This document shows, piece after piece, positions 1-5,588 of a DNA stretch of 7,696 nucleotides (within the stretch, counting starts at the first letter, position 1; each line of letters opens with the position of its first letter). Both the position numbers and the translations under genes were made by a program. Below the pieces are notes generated by a model, which was not told the origin of the DNA, made no database searches, and was given only the letters and a program-made list of their open reading frames with translations. The stretch is from Pseudomonadota bacterium (GTDB lineage: Bacteria; Desulfobacterota; Syntrophia; Syntrophales; JADFWA01): assembly GCA_030610915.1 (NCBI GenBank), contig JAUWQS010000067.1, positions 1 to 7,696 of the forward strand, given 5' to 3'.

Positions 1-313
1 CCCTCCCAAGGAGACCATGCCCAACTTTCACCTCCGCCTTCCTCTGATGAGTTGTGATCCTGCAGCCGGGGCCTATGCCCTGGATGTCTTCAAGAGGCAT
101 GAGAAGAACCTTTCCATCCTTAAATCCCACGACCTCGGCAGCAAGCGGCAAACCGATGCCTGCCGGATAAATATGGCACATCTCGCCAACAGAAGCGCCA
201 GGACCATGTCCTTCCACCACAAGACCAATAATCTCACTCACCTTGCCGCTAACTCCGATAGGATTTATTTCATCCAGAATCCGGTGATATCTTTGAAAAT
301 CTATATTCATCAT
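1..313 (-). CDS. fliI: Flagellar export ATPase FliI, N-terminal part (partial)
   Basis: FliI is the cytoplasmic ATPase of the flagellar type III export apparatus, related to the F1-ATPase beta subunit; FliH holds it in check. The window shows the first 104 residues, read from the ATG at 313 (a second ATG follows at 310), and the frame is still open at position 1. The segment matches the FliI N-terminal beta-barrel domain: a short helix, then GKVSEIIGLVVEGHGPGASVGEMC and later LPLAAEVVGFKDGKVLLMPL, a pattern typical of FliI/YscN ATPases. Walker motifs would lie beyond the window edge. The position directly after fliH is the usual flagellar order. Upstream purine-rich sequence (GGTGAGGGTGAG) can act as ribosome binding site and overlaps a palindromic repeat. 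The family call is firm; the choice between the two adjacent ATGs is open. Confidence 0.93.
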   Translation of the reverse strand, partial: MMNIDFQRYHRILDEINPIGVSGKVSEIIGLVVEGHGPGASVGEMCHIYPAGIGLPLAAEVVGFKDGKVLLMPLEDIQGIGPGCRITTHQRKAEVKVGHGLLGR

Positions 314-318
314 AACTA

Positions 319-353
319 CTCACCCTCACCCCAGCCCTCCCATCGAGGGAGAG
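319..353. repeat. Degenerate palindromic element in the fliH-fliI gap
   Basis: The plus strand reads CTCACCCTCACCCCAGCC, then CTCCC (337-341), a 5-nt spacer and GGGAG (347-351). This resembles a widespread bacterial intergenic repeat of the form CCCTCACCCC..CCTCTCCC-loop-GGGAGAGG (recalled, not searched). This copy has lost perfect pairing because the left arm lacks one CT. Its left flank, read on the minus strand, is GGTGAGGGTGAG just before the fliI ATG, so the element probably supplies the fliI ribosome binding site. Confidence 0.5.
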
Positions 354-363
354 TGGACATCTC

Positions 364-391
364 ATTTCTTATTTCTCATTTCTCATTTTAA
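364..391. repeat. GAGAAAT-type heptad repeat after fliH
   Basis: Four 7-base units lie in perfect register on the plus strand: ATTTCTT, ATTTCTC, ATTTCTC and the degenerate ATTTTAA. Read with the genes they are GAGAAAT units. They begin a few bases after the fliH stop codon. The unit sequence is unrelated to the CAGTGGT and GGTTCAG units in the other gaps, but the 7-base period is the same. Confidence 0.7.
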
Positions 392-396
392 TATTT

Positions 397-1065
397 TTAT
401 TTTGCCGCCTCTTGCTGCAGCCCGGCCTTAATCTCACTCAACTGGTGATCCAACCTGGCATCCACCTCTCCGGACAACGTTTCTATTACAGCGCCTCCCT
501 GCTCAATGCCTTCGTCCTCTTCAAAAGCAACATTCCTGATGCCGTCAAAACCCCGCAGTATCTCCGGCTTGACTTCCATCATGCAGGCATAATCCCTCGG
601 ATTTAATCTGATCTTTATCTCATCTTTGTCGAGAATGTTTTTTACTGCCGCTCTCAGCACACTCAAAATTACACCCTTCTCCGTTGAGACCTCTTGATGA
701 ATAACCTTCTCAGCTATGGAAATGGCAAGATTCAGTATCTCTTCTTCCGAGTCCTTCAATATCCTCTCTTTTGACTCGCTCAATTCCTTAATTAAATTTG
801 CAAAGGCAGTCAGTGTCGAAGATAGCTTTCTTTTTTCAATTTTTAGACCCTCTTTCTTCCCCTTTGAGAAACCCTCTCTATGGGCATTTTCTCTCTCAAT
901 TTCCATCCTCTTTTCAACTTCGTCGTGAACGGCCTCAATCCCGGATATATTGCCGCCATTGCCATTTCCCCCCGGTTCAAAGTCAGCTTTGACAAACTCA
1001 CTCGACATGTTCTCTCTCGGGGGCGCCGGGTTTACATACCTTGATTTTATAATCCTGTCAGACAA
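397..1065 (-). CDS. fliH: Flagellar export apparatus protein FliH
   Basis: FliH dimerises, binds the export ATPase FliI, restrains its ATPase activity and links it to the C-ring and export gate. With the TTG start at 1065 the protein is 222 residues, normal for the family. Residues 1-50 are variable and include a Gly/Asn-rich stretch (31-40). Residues about 47-110 are charged and helical, with Gly spaced in the GFSKGKKEG segment (65-73) as in the GxxxG region of FliH. The C-terminal domain (about 105-222) holds LNLAISIAEKVI and the family signature GGAVIETLSGEVDARLDHQL (190-209). The TTG start is preferred because AGGAGG lies 6 bases upstream and the fliG overlap is then only 8 bases. An in-frame GTG at 1086 would add 7 residues but has no comparable ribosome binding site. 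The N-terminal Trp residues known to matter in enteric FliH are not seen. Confidence 0.92.
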   Translation of the reverse strand: MSDRIIKSRYVNPAPPRENMSSEFVKADFEPGGNGNGGNISGIEAVHDEVEKRMEIERENAHREGFSKGKKEGLKIEKRKLSSTLTAFANLIKELSESKERILKDSEEEILNLAISIAEKVIHQEVSTEKGVILSVLRAAVKNILDKDEIKIRLNPRDYACMMEVKPEILRGFDGIRNVAFEEDEGIEQGGAVIETLSGEVDARLDHQLSEIKAGLQQEAAK

Positions 1066-2068
1066 ATTTATCCTCCTCAGCGCCACGTTTAATTACGATC
1101 TTGTCTTCGCCTTCCAGCCTTTTCACTATATCAAGAATGCTCCTCTGGCTATTTTCTACTTCTGACAACCTTGTGGGCGGCATTAGTTCTATATCCTCTT
1201 TGAGCATCTCTGCGCCGCGCTTCGTCATATTTCCGTAAACCTTCTCTCTCATTTCTTCATCGACTATCTTGAGGGCGCGGGCCAGATCTTCACTGCTGAT
1301 CTCTCGCAGCAGCTCCTGCATATCCCTGTCGTCGAGAGCGAGGACATCCTCAAAGGTAAACATGAGACTGCGTATCTCTTCAGCCATGTTCGGATCAATC
1401 TCATCGAGTGATTCCATAATTGTGGCTTCACTTTCCCTGCCCAATAGATTCATAATTTCCGCTGCCATGCCGACTCCCCCCACCTGTTGATCGGCGGTGG
1501 TGCCACTGATAAATATCTCTGTTTCGAGCGTCTGGGCTATCTCTTTAATAACTTCATGGGGAACGCTTCCGAGCGTCGCCATTCTCTTCACAATCTCGAT
1601 CCGCATCTCAGCCGGAAATTTCTCCAGCGCCTCGGCAGCCTGCTGTCTTTTGAGGTGCGCAAGTATCAGGGCTATTGTCTGGGGATGTTCCATTCTCGTG
1701 AAATCCACCAGTATTTTGGGATCAACTTTGCTTAACCTTTTGCTTATGGGATTTTCTAAATTCCTGTGTCCTTCAACTTCAATCTTATTCAATATACCCT
1801 GTGCCTTTTCCTCCCCAAGCGCCCTGACAATAATACTCTCAGTTACATTGTCCTGCATTGCCAGTATGCGACCCTCCTCACTTGCAAGTTCACAAAACTC
1901 CCTGGCAATAATATTGACCTCCCTGCCGGATATTTTGGCGTTGGATATACGCTTCATCTGTTCACCGATGCGGGAAATCTCCACAGCCGTGAAATTCTTC
2001 ATTATTTCCGCCGCCGTTTCTTCCTCCAGGGTTAAAAGGAGCAGCGCCGCTTTCTCTTCGTTGATCAT
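1058..2068 (-). CDS. fliG: Flagellar motor switch protein FliG
   Basis: FliG forms the rotor ring under the MS ring. Its N-terminal domain binds FliF, its middle domain binds FliM, and its C-terminal domain meets the stator and makes torque. The 336-residue length is typical. The N-terminal domain is about residues 1-100. The middle domain carries the conserved EHPQ motif (127-130) followed by TIALILAHL. A Gly-rich linker GGVG is at 197-200. The C-terminal torque helix is FTFEDVLALDDRDMQELLRE (237-256), which keeps the acidic pair (DD, 246-247) and Arg residues that match the charged stator-facing positions of FliG. The end, about 299-318, is the usual TRLSEVENSQRSILDIVKRL. The ATG at 2068 has AAGGA about 10 bases upstream. 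It overlaps fliH by 8 bases. A repeat-filled gap separates it from fliF. Confidence 0.97.
   Translation of the reverse strand: MINEEKAALLLLTLEEETAAEIMKNFTAVEISRIGEQMKRISNAKISGREVNIIAREFCELASEEGRILAMQDNVTESIIVRALGEEKAQGILNKIEVEGHRNLENPISKRLSKVDPKILVDFTRMEHPQTIALILAHLKRQQAAEALEKFPAEMRIEIVKRMATLGSVPHEVIKEIAQTLETEIFISGTTADQQVGGVGMAAEIMNLLGRESEATIMESLDEIDPNMAEEIRSLMFTFEDVLALDDRDMQELLREISSEDLARALKIVDEEMREKVYGNMTKRGAEMLKEDIELMPPTRLSEVENSQRSILDIVKRLEGEDKIVIKRGAEEDKFV
1072..1078 (-). promoter_or_regulatory. Ribosome binding site deciding the fliH TTG start
   Basis: GAGGAGG sits inside the 3' end of fliG, followed by the 6-base spacer ATAAAT and then TTG at 1065-1063. This is near-ideal Shine-Dalgarno strength and spacing. 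It points to the TTG as the fliH start and suggests translational coupling to fliG, whose stop codon TGA is at 1060-1058. Confidence 0.75.
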
Positions 2069-2083
2069 TTTTTCGCTATCCTT

Positions 2084-2152
2084 TTCAGGGTTTACAGTTC
2101 ACTGTTCACGGGTTCAGGGATTGATAGCTTTTAACCTCTGAACCTTTGGAAC
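2084..2152. repeat. Heptad/inverted repeat upstream of fliG
   Basis: The plus strand starts with 7-base units TTCAGGG, TTTACAG, TTCACTG, TTCACGG (2084-2111). A hairpin follows: GGTTCAGGGATT (2111-2122) against AACCTCTGAACC (2133-2144), with a loop containing GATAGCTTTT. The 28 bases at 2121-2148 are identical to 6996-7023 between the kinase and regulator genes. The core TTGATAGCTTTTAACCT also occurs at 4482-4498. The element ends about 16 bases before the likely fliG ribosome binding site. Confidence 0.8.
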
Positions 2153-2173
2153 GGGGACGAACTAACTTGCCCC
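2148..2173. other. GGAACGGGGAC...CTTGCCCC motif
   Basis: The stretch GGAACGGGGAC, 7 bases, then CTTGCCCC resembles a signature seen in dispersed bacterial elements often found near REP-associated transposase genes. That comparison is from memory only. No transposase gene lies in the window and only one arm is visible, so this could be a decayed fragment or chance. Confidence 0.25.
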
Positions 2174-2202
2174 AAGCATAAATATAAAAAATTTTGATAC
2201 TT

Positions 2203-2279
2203 GTAGGGGCAACCCCCAGTGGTTGCCCAGCATCGTATGGTCAATTTGTAATCGGGCAGGCACAGGGGCCTGCCCCTAC
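2203..2279. repeat. 77-bp double-hairpin element in the fliF-fliG gap
   Basis: The element is bounded by inverted ends GTAGGGGC (2203-2210) and GCCCCTAC (2272-2279). Inside are two perfect 8-bp stems: GGGCAACC (2207-2214) with GGTTGCCC (2221-2228), and GGGCAGGC (2254-2261) with GCCTGCCC (2268-2275), each with a 6-base loop. A 25-base AT-richer spacer separates them. It has no coding capacity of its own. It looks like a small non-autonomous, MITE-like dispersed repeat of the GTAGGGGC...GCCCCTAC type that is common in environmental bacteria. In the transcript it would put two stable hairpins between fliF and fliG. No run of U directly follows a stem, so it is not a classical terminator. Confidence 0.75.
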
Positions 2280-2364
2280 GGTTCCTGTTTAAAATATTTT
2301 GCGCTAAAAAAATCATCACCTGAAGCTGTAATGTATACTTGGGAAAGTTATTTCATCCTCGTTT

Positions 2365-2381
2365 CTCTGAACCTCTGAACC
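2365..2381. repeat. Short CTCTGAAC repeat after fliF
   Basis: Two copies of CTCTGAAC followed by C lie 13 bases past the fliF stop codon. Read with the genes this is GGTTCAGAGGTTCAGAG, the same family as the arms of the other intergenic repeats. The rest of the 326-base fliF-fliG gap (about 2280-2364 and 2180-2202) is AT-rich with no gene or clear signal. Confidence 0.6.
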
Positions 2382-2394
2382 AACAAGGTCTGTA

Positions 2395-3960
2395 CTACAA
2401 CCAGTTTCTCAATAGTTCCGCAACGTTCTTTGGATTGGTCACGGCCATCTGTCGAACCGCTTCCGCTTCGGCAAATTTCTTAATCTCAGGTTCGGCTATT
2501 CTCAGAGGCGGTTTTTCTCCTTCCACTTGCGCGGGTGAGCTCTGCGGCAATTCCCTTCTTGGAACCTCCATCCCCTTTGCCACTAACATCCTGACCACAG
2601 GACGGAGAACAAACATCACAATCATTATTAGCGCCACGAGCAGGATAAGATATTTAATCAGCGGAAAAAATACTGCCATTTTATCCAACCATGACTCCTC
2701 TTCGACAGGCAGCGTCTCCAATACGGCTCTTTCGAAGGGAATATTTGTAACAATAACCTGATCGCCCCTTTCTGAATCAAAACCGGAGGCCTTTTTTACA
2801 ACATCTTCCAGAACCGCCACCTCTTTTTTGGATCTTGGCTGATATGTAAGCATGCCCTCCTTATCTCTGGCATAAATACCATCCACGAGAACGGCTATCG
2901 ACAATCTCTTTATCTCTCCCACCGGCATAACCGTTTTATTTACCACCCTGTTTATTTCGTAATTAATTACCTCCTCCGTTTTTTCCCGCCTAAGAGCTTC
3001 AGCCGCAGCGCTCTCCTTTACGGTTGGGCTGACAGTGCTTTCTCCCCCGGCGCCTGGACTGCCTGTCTTTTCGGTCTGTCGCTGCATACTCCTGACAACC
3101 GGCTCTTCCGGATCATAAAGTTCTTCGGTCTTTTCCACCATCCGAAAATCCAGGGCTGCGGATACCCGAACCACCGCCTTCCCCTTCCCCACAACCTTTT
3201 CCAGCATGGACTGAATTCTGTAAGATAATTCTCCCTCGATATTTCTCTGGCGCTCCGTCTGGGATGCCGTCATTCTCGCCACTTCCGATCCGCCCTCCGT
3301 TCGCGACAAGATATTCCCGCCATTATCGACCACCATCACATCGGAAGGCATCAGTCCCTCGATGCTGCTTGCCACGAGATATGTTATTCCATCTATCTGG
3401 GATTCCTGCAATCCTCTCCCCGATTTCAGTTTCACAACTATTGAAGCGGTCGGTTTTTTTTGTTCCTCAACAAAGAGGGATCTTTTCGGCATAACTATAT
3501 GCACCCGGCACTGCTGTATTTCGTTTAGTCCTTTGATGGTGCGTGACAGCTCTCCCTGGAGAGCCCTCTGGTAATTTAGATGCTGAACAAATTCTGTAAC
3601 GCCAAAATTTTTTCCGTCAAAGATCTCAAAGCCAACCTCTCCATCCCGGGGCAGCCCGGAAGCAGCTAATTTTAATCTTATTTCTGAAACTTTATCAGAA
3701 GGAACAAATATGGAATTACCCGCGGGTGACAGTCTGTAGGAAATCTTTTTCTCATCCAACATAGCAACGATACCCCCCGCATCCTCAGTGGAAAGATTGG
3801 AAAAGAGCACACGGTATTCCGTTTTATTAACATACCAGACCAGTATCACTATACTTAATAAGGTAATACCGGCGGCGGTCAGGACGGAAAACAGTCTGGA
3901 TGGAGGGAGCGTCTTAAGCCCCTTCAATATCTGGGTAAAAGCCTGCGACAAGGAATTCAT
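2395..3960 (-). CDS. fliF: Flagellar MS-ring protein FliF
   Basis: FliF assembles the MS ring in the inner membrane, the base on which the rotor, rod and export gate are built. The 521-residue length is normal. A first membrane helix spans about 24-44 (FSVLTAAGITLLSIVILVWYV). The periplasmic ring-building domains follow, with the conserved VLFSNLSTEDAGGIVAMLDE (51-70), GEVGFEIFD (107-115) and VHIVMPKRSLF (153-163). A Gly/Ser/Thr-rich insert at about 299-316 corresponds to the variable collar region. A second membrane helix is at about 430-455. The cytoplasmic tail ends in PKNVAELLRNWL (510-521), the segment that in this family binds the FliG N-terminal domain. The ATG at 3960 has GGGAGA about 10 bases upstream. 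It lies after fliE and before fliG, and both adjoining gaps are full of repeats. Confidence 0.97.
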   Translation of the reverse strand: MNSLSQAFTQILKGLKTLPPSRLFSVLTAAGITLLSIVILVWYVNKTEYRVLFSNLSTEDAGGIVAMLDEKKISYRLSPAGNSIFVPSDKVSEIRLKLAASGLPRDGEVGFEIFDGKNFGVTEFVQHLNYQRALQGELSRTIKGLNEIQQCRVHIVMPKRSLFVEEQKKPTASIVVKLKSGRGLQESQIDGITYLVASSIEGLMPSDVMVVDNGGNILSRTEGGSEVARMTASQTERQRNIEGELSYRIQSMLEKVVGKGKAVVRVSAALDFRMVEKTEELYDPEEPVVRSMQRQTEKTGSPGAGGESTVSPTVKESAAAEALRREKTEEVINYEINRVVNKTVMPVGEIKRLSIAVLVDGIYARDKEGMLTYQPRSKKEVAVLEDVVKKASGFDSERGDQVIVTNIPFERAVLETLPVEEESWLDKMAVFFPLIKYLILLVALIMIVMFVLRPVVRMLVAKGMEVPRRELPQSSPAQVEGEKPPLRIAEPEIKKFAEAEAVRQMAVTNPKNVAELLRNWL

Positions 3961-3990
3961 GTTTAGTTCTTCTCCCGATGTAACTACTCA

Positions 3991-4060
3991 GGTTCAAGGT
4001 TCAGTGGTCAGTGATCAGTGGTCAGTGGTCATAGCTTTGAACCTTTGAACCTTTGAACCC
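3991..4060. repeat. Heptad-plus-octad inverted repeat in the fliE-fliF gap
   Basis: Six 7-base units in register on the plus strand (GGTTCAA, GGTTCAG, TGGTCAG, TGATCAG, TGGTCAG, TGGTCAT; 3991-4032) lead to the centre AGCT. Three AACC boxes with 8-base spacing (TTTGAACC-type) follow, to 4060. The left GGTTCAAGGTTCA and right TGAACC units can pair into a long imperfect hairpin. The centre ATAGCTTTGAACCT is a variant of the core found in three other gaps. The remaining 65 bases towards fliE are AT-rich with no recognised signal. Confidence 0.8.
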
Positions 4061-4125
4061 TATATTACCAGATTATTACAGGATGTTATGAAATTATTGG
4101 GGTAGAATATTATAAGGAAACTCCC

Positions 4126-4431
4126 TTACACCTGCATCCTCATAACTTCCTGGTATGCTTCTAATATCTTATTTCTCACCGTCATCATCGCTCTGAAAGA
4201 AATATCCGCCTTTTCAAGCGCAACAATCGCCCCATCGATGCTTCCGGTCTTCTCCAGTTGGACTTTTGCAATCGCATTGTCAGCATCCGTCTGCAACTGA
4301 TTTATCTCACCCATTGCATCTTTAAGGGCGGCTCCAAATGATTCTGTGCTCTTTGAATCTCCACCAACAGGTCTTACATCCGGCGTCAATCCCGGTGTCA
4401 CATTGCCCTGAATCGATGATATATCAATCAT
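4126..4431 (-). CDS. fliE: Flagellar hook-basal body adaptor protein FliE
   Basis: FliE is a small export substrate that joins the MS ring to the proximal rod and is needed early for export of other rod proteins. The 101-residue length is normal. The N-terminal half is poorly conserved. The C-terminal half carries the family pattern: DADNAIAKVQLEKTGSIDGAIVALEKADISFRAMMTVRNKI across residues 49-89, ending in LEAYQEVMRMQV (90-101). There is no Sec signal, as expected for a type III export substrate. The ATG at 4431 follows a GGGAGG ribosome binding site by about 10 bases. It sits between flgC and fliF, separated from both by repeat-filled gaps of 138 and 165 bases, although these genes are usually closely packed. 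Confidence 0.96.
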   Translation of the reverse strand: MIDISSIQGNVTPGLTPDVRPVGGDSKSTESFGAALKDAMGEINQLQTDADNAIAKVQLEKTGSIDGAIVALEKADISFRAMMTVRNKILEAYQEVMRMQV

Positions 4432-4454
4432 CTTCTGAGTACCTCCCTGTTTTT

Positions 4455-4565
4455 CAGTGGTCAGTGGTCAGTGGTCAGTGGTTGATAGCTTTTAACCTTT
4501 GAACCCTTGAACCTCTGAACCCTAAACACTGACCACTGACCCCTGAACCCTTGAACCACTGAACC
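4455..4565. repeat. CAGTGGT tandem and inverted repeat in the flgC-fliE gap
   Basis: Four perfect tandem copies of CAGTGGT (4455-4482) run into the core TTGATAGCTTTTAACCT (4482-4498). TTGAACC/CTGAACC boxes follow, and then CACTGACCACTGACC (4527-4541), which is an exact 15-base reverse complement of part of the CAGTGGT array. More TGAACC boxes follow to 4565. The transcript could fold into a long hairpin. The repeat ends 4 bases short of the flgC stop codon, so it fills almost the whole gap apart from the fliE ribosome binding site. Confidence 0.85.
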
Positions 4566-4569
4566 GTTC

Positions 4570-4995
4570 CTACTTCCCCATCTCGAGTGTCTTGAGCGCC
4601 ATATTTTTTGTGGCGTCAAAGGCCGTCACACACGCTCCATATGCCCTGTTGGCCATGATCATATCAGCCATCTCCGTCACAACATTGACATTTGGCATGG
4701 CCACATAACCATCACTGCCGGCATCAGGATTTTGGGGATCAAAAACCCATTTAATGCCGTCTCTATCCGCAATGATCCCATCAACCTTCACCATTCTCAA
4801 GGCATCTCTGAGCTCCGTTTTGAAACCGTCACCCGCAGGCTCCGCTGAAAAGACGATGACTCTTCTCTGGTATGGGCCCCCTTCCGGGGTTCGCGTCGTG
4901 CTCACATTGGCAAGATTGCTTGTAATAACAGCCATCTTTGCCCTTTGAGCCGCAAGTCCCGATCCACATATCTTAAAAGTGCTGAACAATTCCAT
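4570..4995 (-). CDS. flgC: Flagellar proximal rod protein FlgC
   Basis: FlgC is a structural subunit of the proximal rod, exported by the flagellar type III system. The 141-residue length is typical. The N-terminal rod signature is at about 10-31 (GSGLAAQRAKMAVITSNLAN, then VSTTRTPEGGPYQRR). The middle contains VFDPQNPDAGSDGYVAMPNV (84-103). The C-terminal coiled-coil part VVTEMADMIMANRAYGACVT with FDATKNMALKTLEMGK (126-141) is the standard FlgC end. Residue 120 is Gly where ANRAYEAN-type sequences usually have Glu, a small oddity. The start ATG at 4995 is 1 base after the flgB stop, with GGAGGGG 7 bases upstream inside flgB, so the two are almost certainly translationally coupled. Confidence 0.97.
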   Translation of the reverse strand: MELFSTFKICGSGLAAQRAKMAVITSNLANVSTTRTPEGGPYQRRVIVFSAEPAGDGFKTELRDALRMVKVDGIIADRDGIKWVFDPQNPDAGSDGYVAMPNVNVVTEMADMIMANRAYGACVTAFDATKNMALKTLEMGK

Positions 4996-4996
4996 A

Positions 4997-5383
4997 TTAT
5001 TTCCCCTCCCTCAATGTATTTTTTATACCCCTAAATTTCCTTGCCAACAATTCAACCGTAAGGTTATACTTAAGATGATTTTCGGCAAGTTTTGCCATCT
5101 CTTTATCGATATTCACCCTCTCCCCACAGCTTACAACCTCGGAGTCGATGCCATTGGAAGTCATCGAATTTAGGGAAAGATGTCTTGTGTCTGTCTTCGT
5201 AACAGTTAGTTTACCCCCATTGCCCAACGCCAGACCAAGTTCTTTTTTGAAGTCGATATCCTTCGGCCTGTAACCCGGCGTATCCAGATTCGCCACATTG
5301 GAAGTGATCAATTTATGTCTATTCGATCTGAAATCGAGCATGGTCGATAACATATTTATCGTTTTACTGAACAGTACCTCCAT
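4997..5383 (-). CDS. flgB: Flagellar proximal rod protein FlgB
   Basis: FlgB is a proximal rod subunit and normally the first gene of the flgBC-fliE group. With the ATG at 5383 it is 128 residues, normal for the family. The flagellar rod signature SNVANLDTPGYRPKDIDFKK occupies 28-47. The C-terminal helix EMAKLAENHLKYNLTVELLA (95-114), then RKFRGIKNTL, is typical. A GTG at 5398 would add MEGGP, but those codons overlap the GGAGG ribosome binding site, so the ATG is preferred. The upstream 190 bases to the response regulator gene are almost entirely heptad repeats, and no -24/-12 promoter is visible there. flgB may therefore depend on read-through from the regulator gene or on a promoter farther away. 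Confidence 0.96.
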   Translation of the reverse strand: MEVLFSKTINMLSTMLDFRSNRHKLITSNVANLDTPGYRPKDIDFKKELGLALGNGGKLTVTKTDTRHLSLNSMTSNGIDSEVVSCGERVNIDKEMAKLAENHLKYNLTVELLARKFRGIKNTLREGK

Positions 5384-5391
5384 AGGACCTC

Positions 5392-5396
5392 CCTCC
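5392..5396 (-). promoter_or_regulatory. Ribosome binding site of flgB
   Basis: GGAGG is followed by 8 bases and then ATG at 5383. A second GGAGG just downstream (5391-5388 region) lies too close to the ATG. The site supports the ATG rather than the in-frame GTG at 5398. The repeat array begins only 8 bases farther upstream. Confidence 0.65.
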
Positions 5397-5403
5397 ACTT
5401 GGG

Positions 5404-5469
5404 CAGTGGTTAGTGGTTAGTGGTCGGAGATCAGTGGTTAGTGGTCAGTGGTCAGTGGTCAGTGGTCGG
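5404..5469. repeat. Heptad array A (CAGTGGT type) upstream of flgB
   Basis: Nine 7-base units follow without a break in register on the plus strand: CAGTGGT, TAGTGGT, TAGTGGT, CGGAGAT, CAGTGGT, TAGTGGT, CAGTGGT three times, then CGG. The fourth unit is heavily diverged but keeps the 7-base spacing. Array A faces array B (5475-5586) in inverted sense, so the two can pair into a large imperfect hairpin across TCGGAAAATACTG. Confidence 0.88.
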
Positions 5470-5474
5470 AAAAT

Positions 5475-5586
5475 ACTGTTCACTGTCCACTGTTCACTGT
5501 CAACTGTTCACTGTTCACTGTTCACTGTCCACTGTCCACTGTTCACTGTCCACTGTTCACTGTCCACTGTTCACTGTCCACTGTTT
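5475..5586. repeat. Heptad array B (ACTGTTC/ACTGTCC type) after the regulator gene
   Basis: Sixteen 7-base units run in perfect register. All begin ACTGT, and only the last two bases vary. In order they are TC, CC, TC, CA, TC, TC, TC, CC, CC, TC, CC, TC, CC, TC, CC, TT. The array is open in all three plus frames, because a 7-base unit gives the same seven-residue peptide repeat in each. This produces spurious reading frames with TVHCSLF/TVHCPLF repeats. The array ends 2 bases from the response regulator stop codon. Confidence 0.92.
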
Positions 5587-5588
5587 TT

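Noticed and set aside
17..391. A 124-codon plus-strand frame at the left edge
   Set aside because: It is antisense to the fliI N-terminus and then runs into the fliH-fliI intergenic repeats.
1497..2141. A 214-codon plus-strand frame opposite fliG
   Set aside because: It is the antisense shadow of fliG, which has full family conservation on the minus strand.
2190..2228. A sigma70 promoter ahead of fliG (TTGCCC with TATATT)
   Set aside because: The spacing is about 20 bases and the -35 lies inside the palindromic element; too weak to call.
2186..2279. The fliF-fliG double hairpin as an intrinsic terminator
   Set aside because: On the gene strand the T-run comes about 10-15 bases after the second stem rather than directly after it, and fliG and fliH would be cut off from the operon.
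2131..2319. A 62-codon minus-strand frame between fliF and fliG
   Set aside because: Most of it translates the 77-bp palindromic element and a heptad repeat; no family resemblance and no convincing ribosome binding site.
5404..5586. A CRISPR array
   Set aside because: The units are 7 bases, directly adjacent, with no unique spacers and no cas genes nearby.
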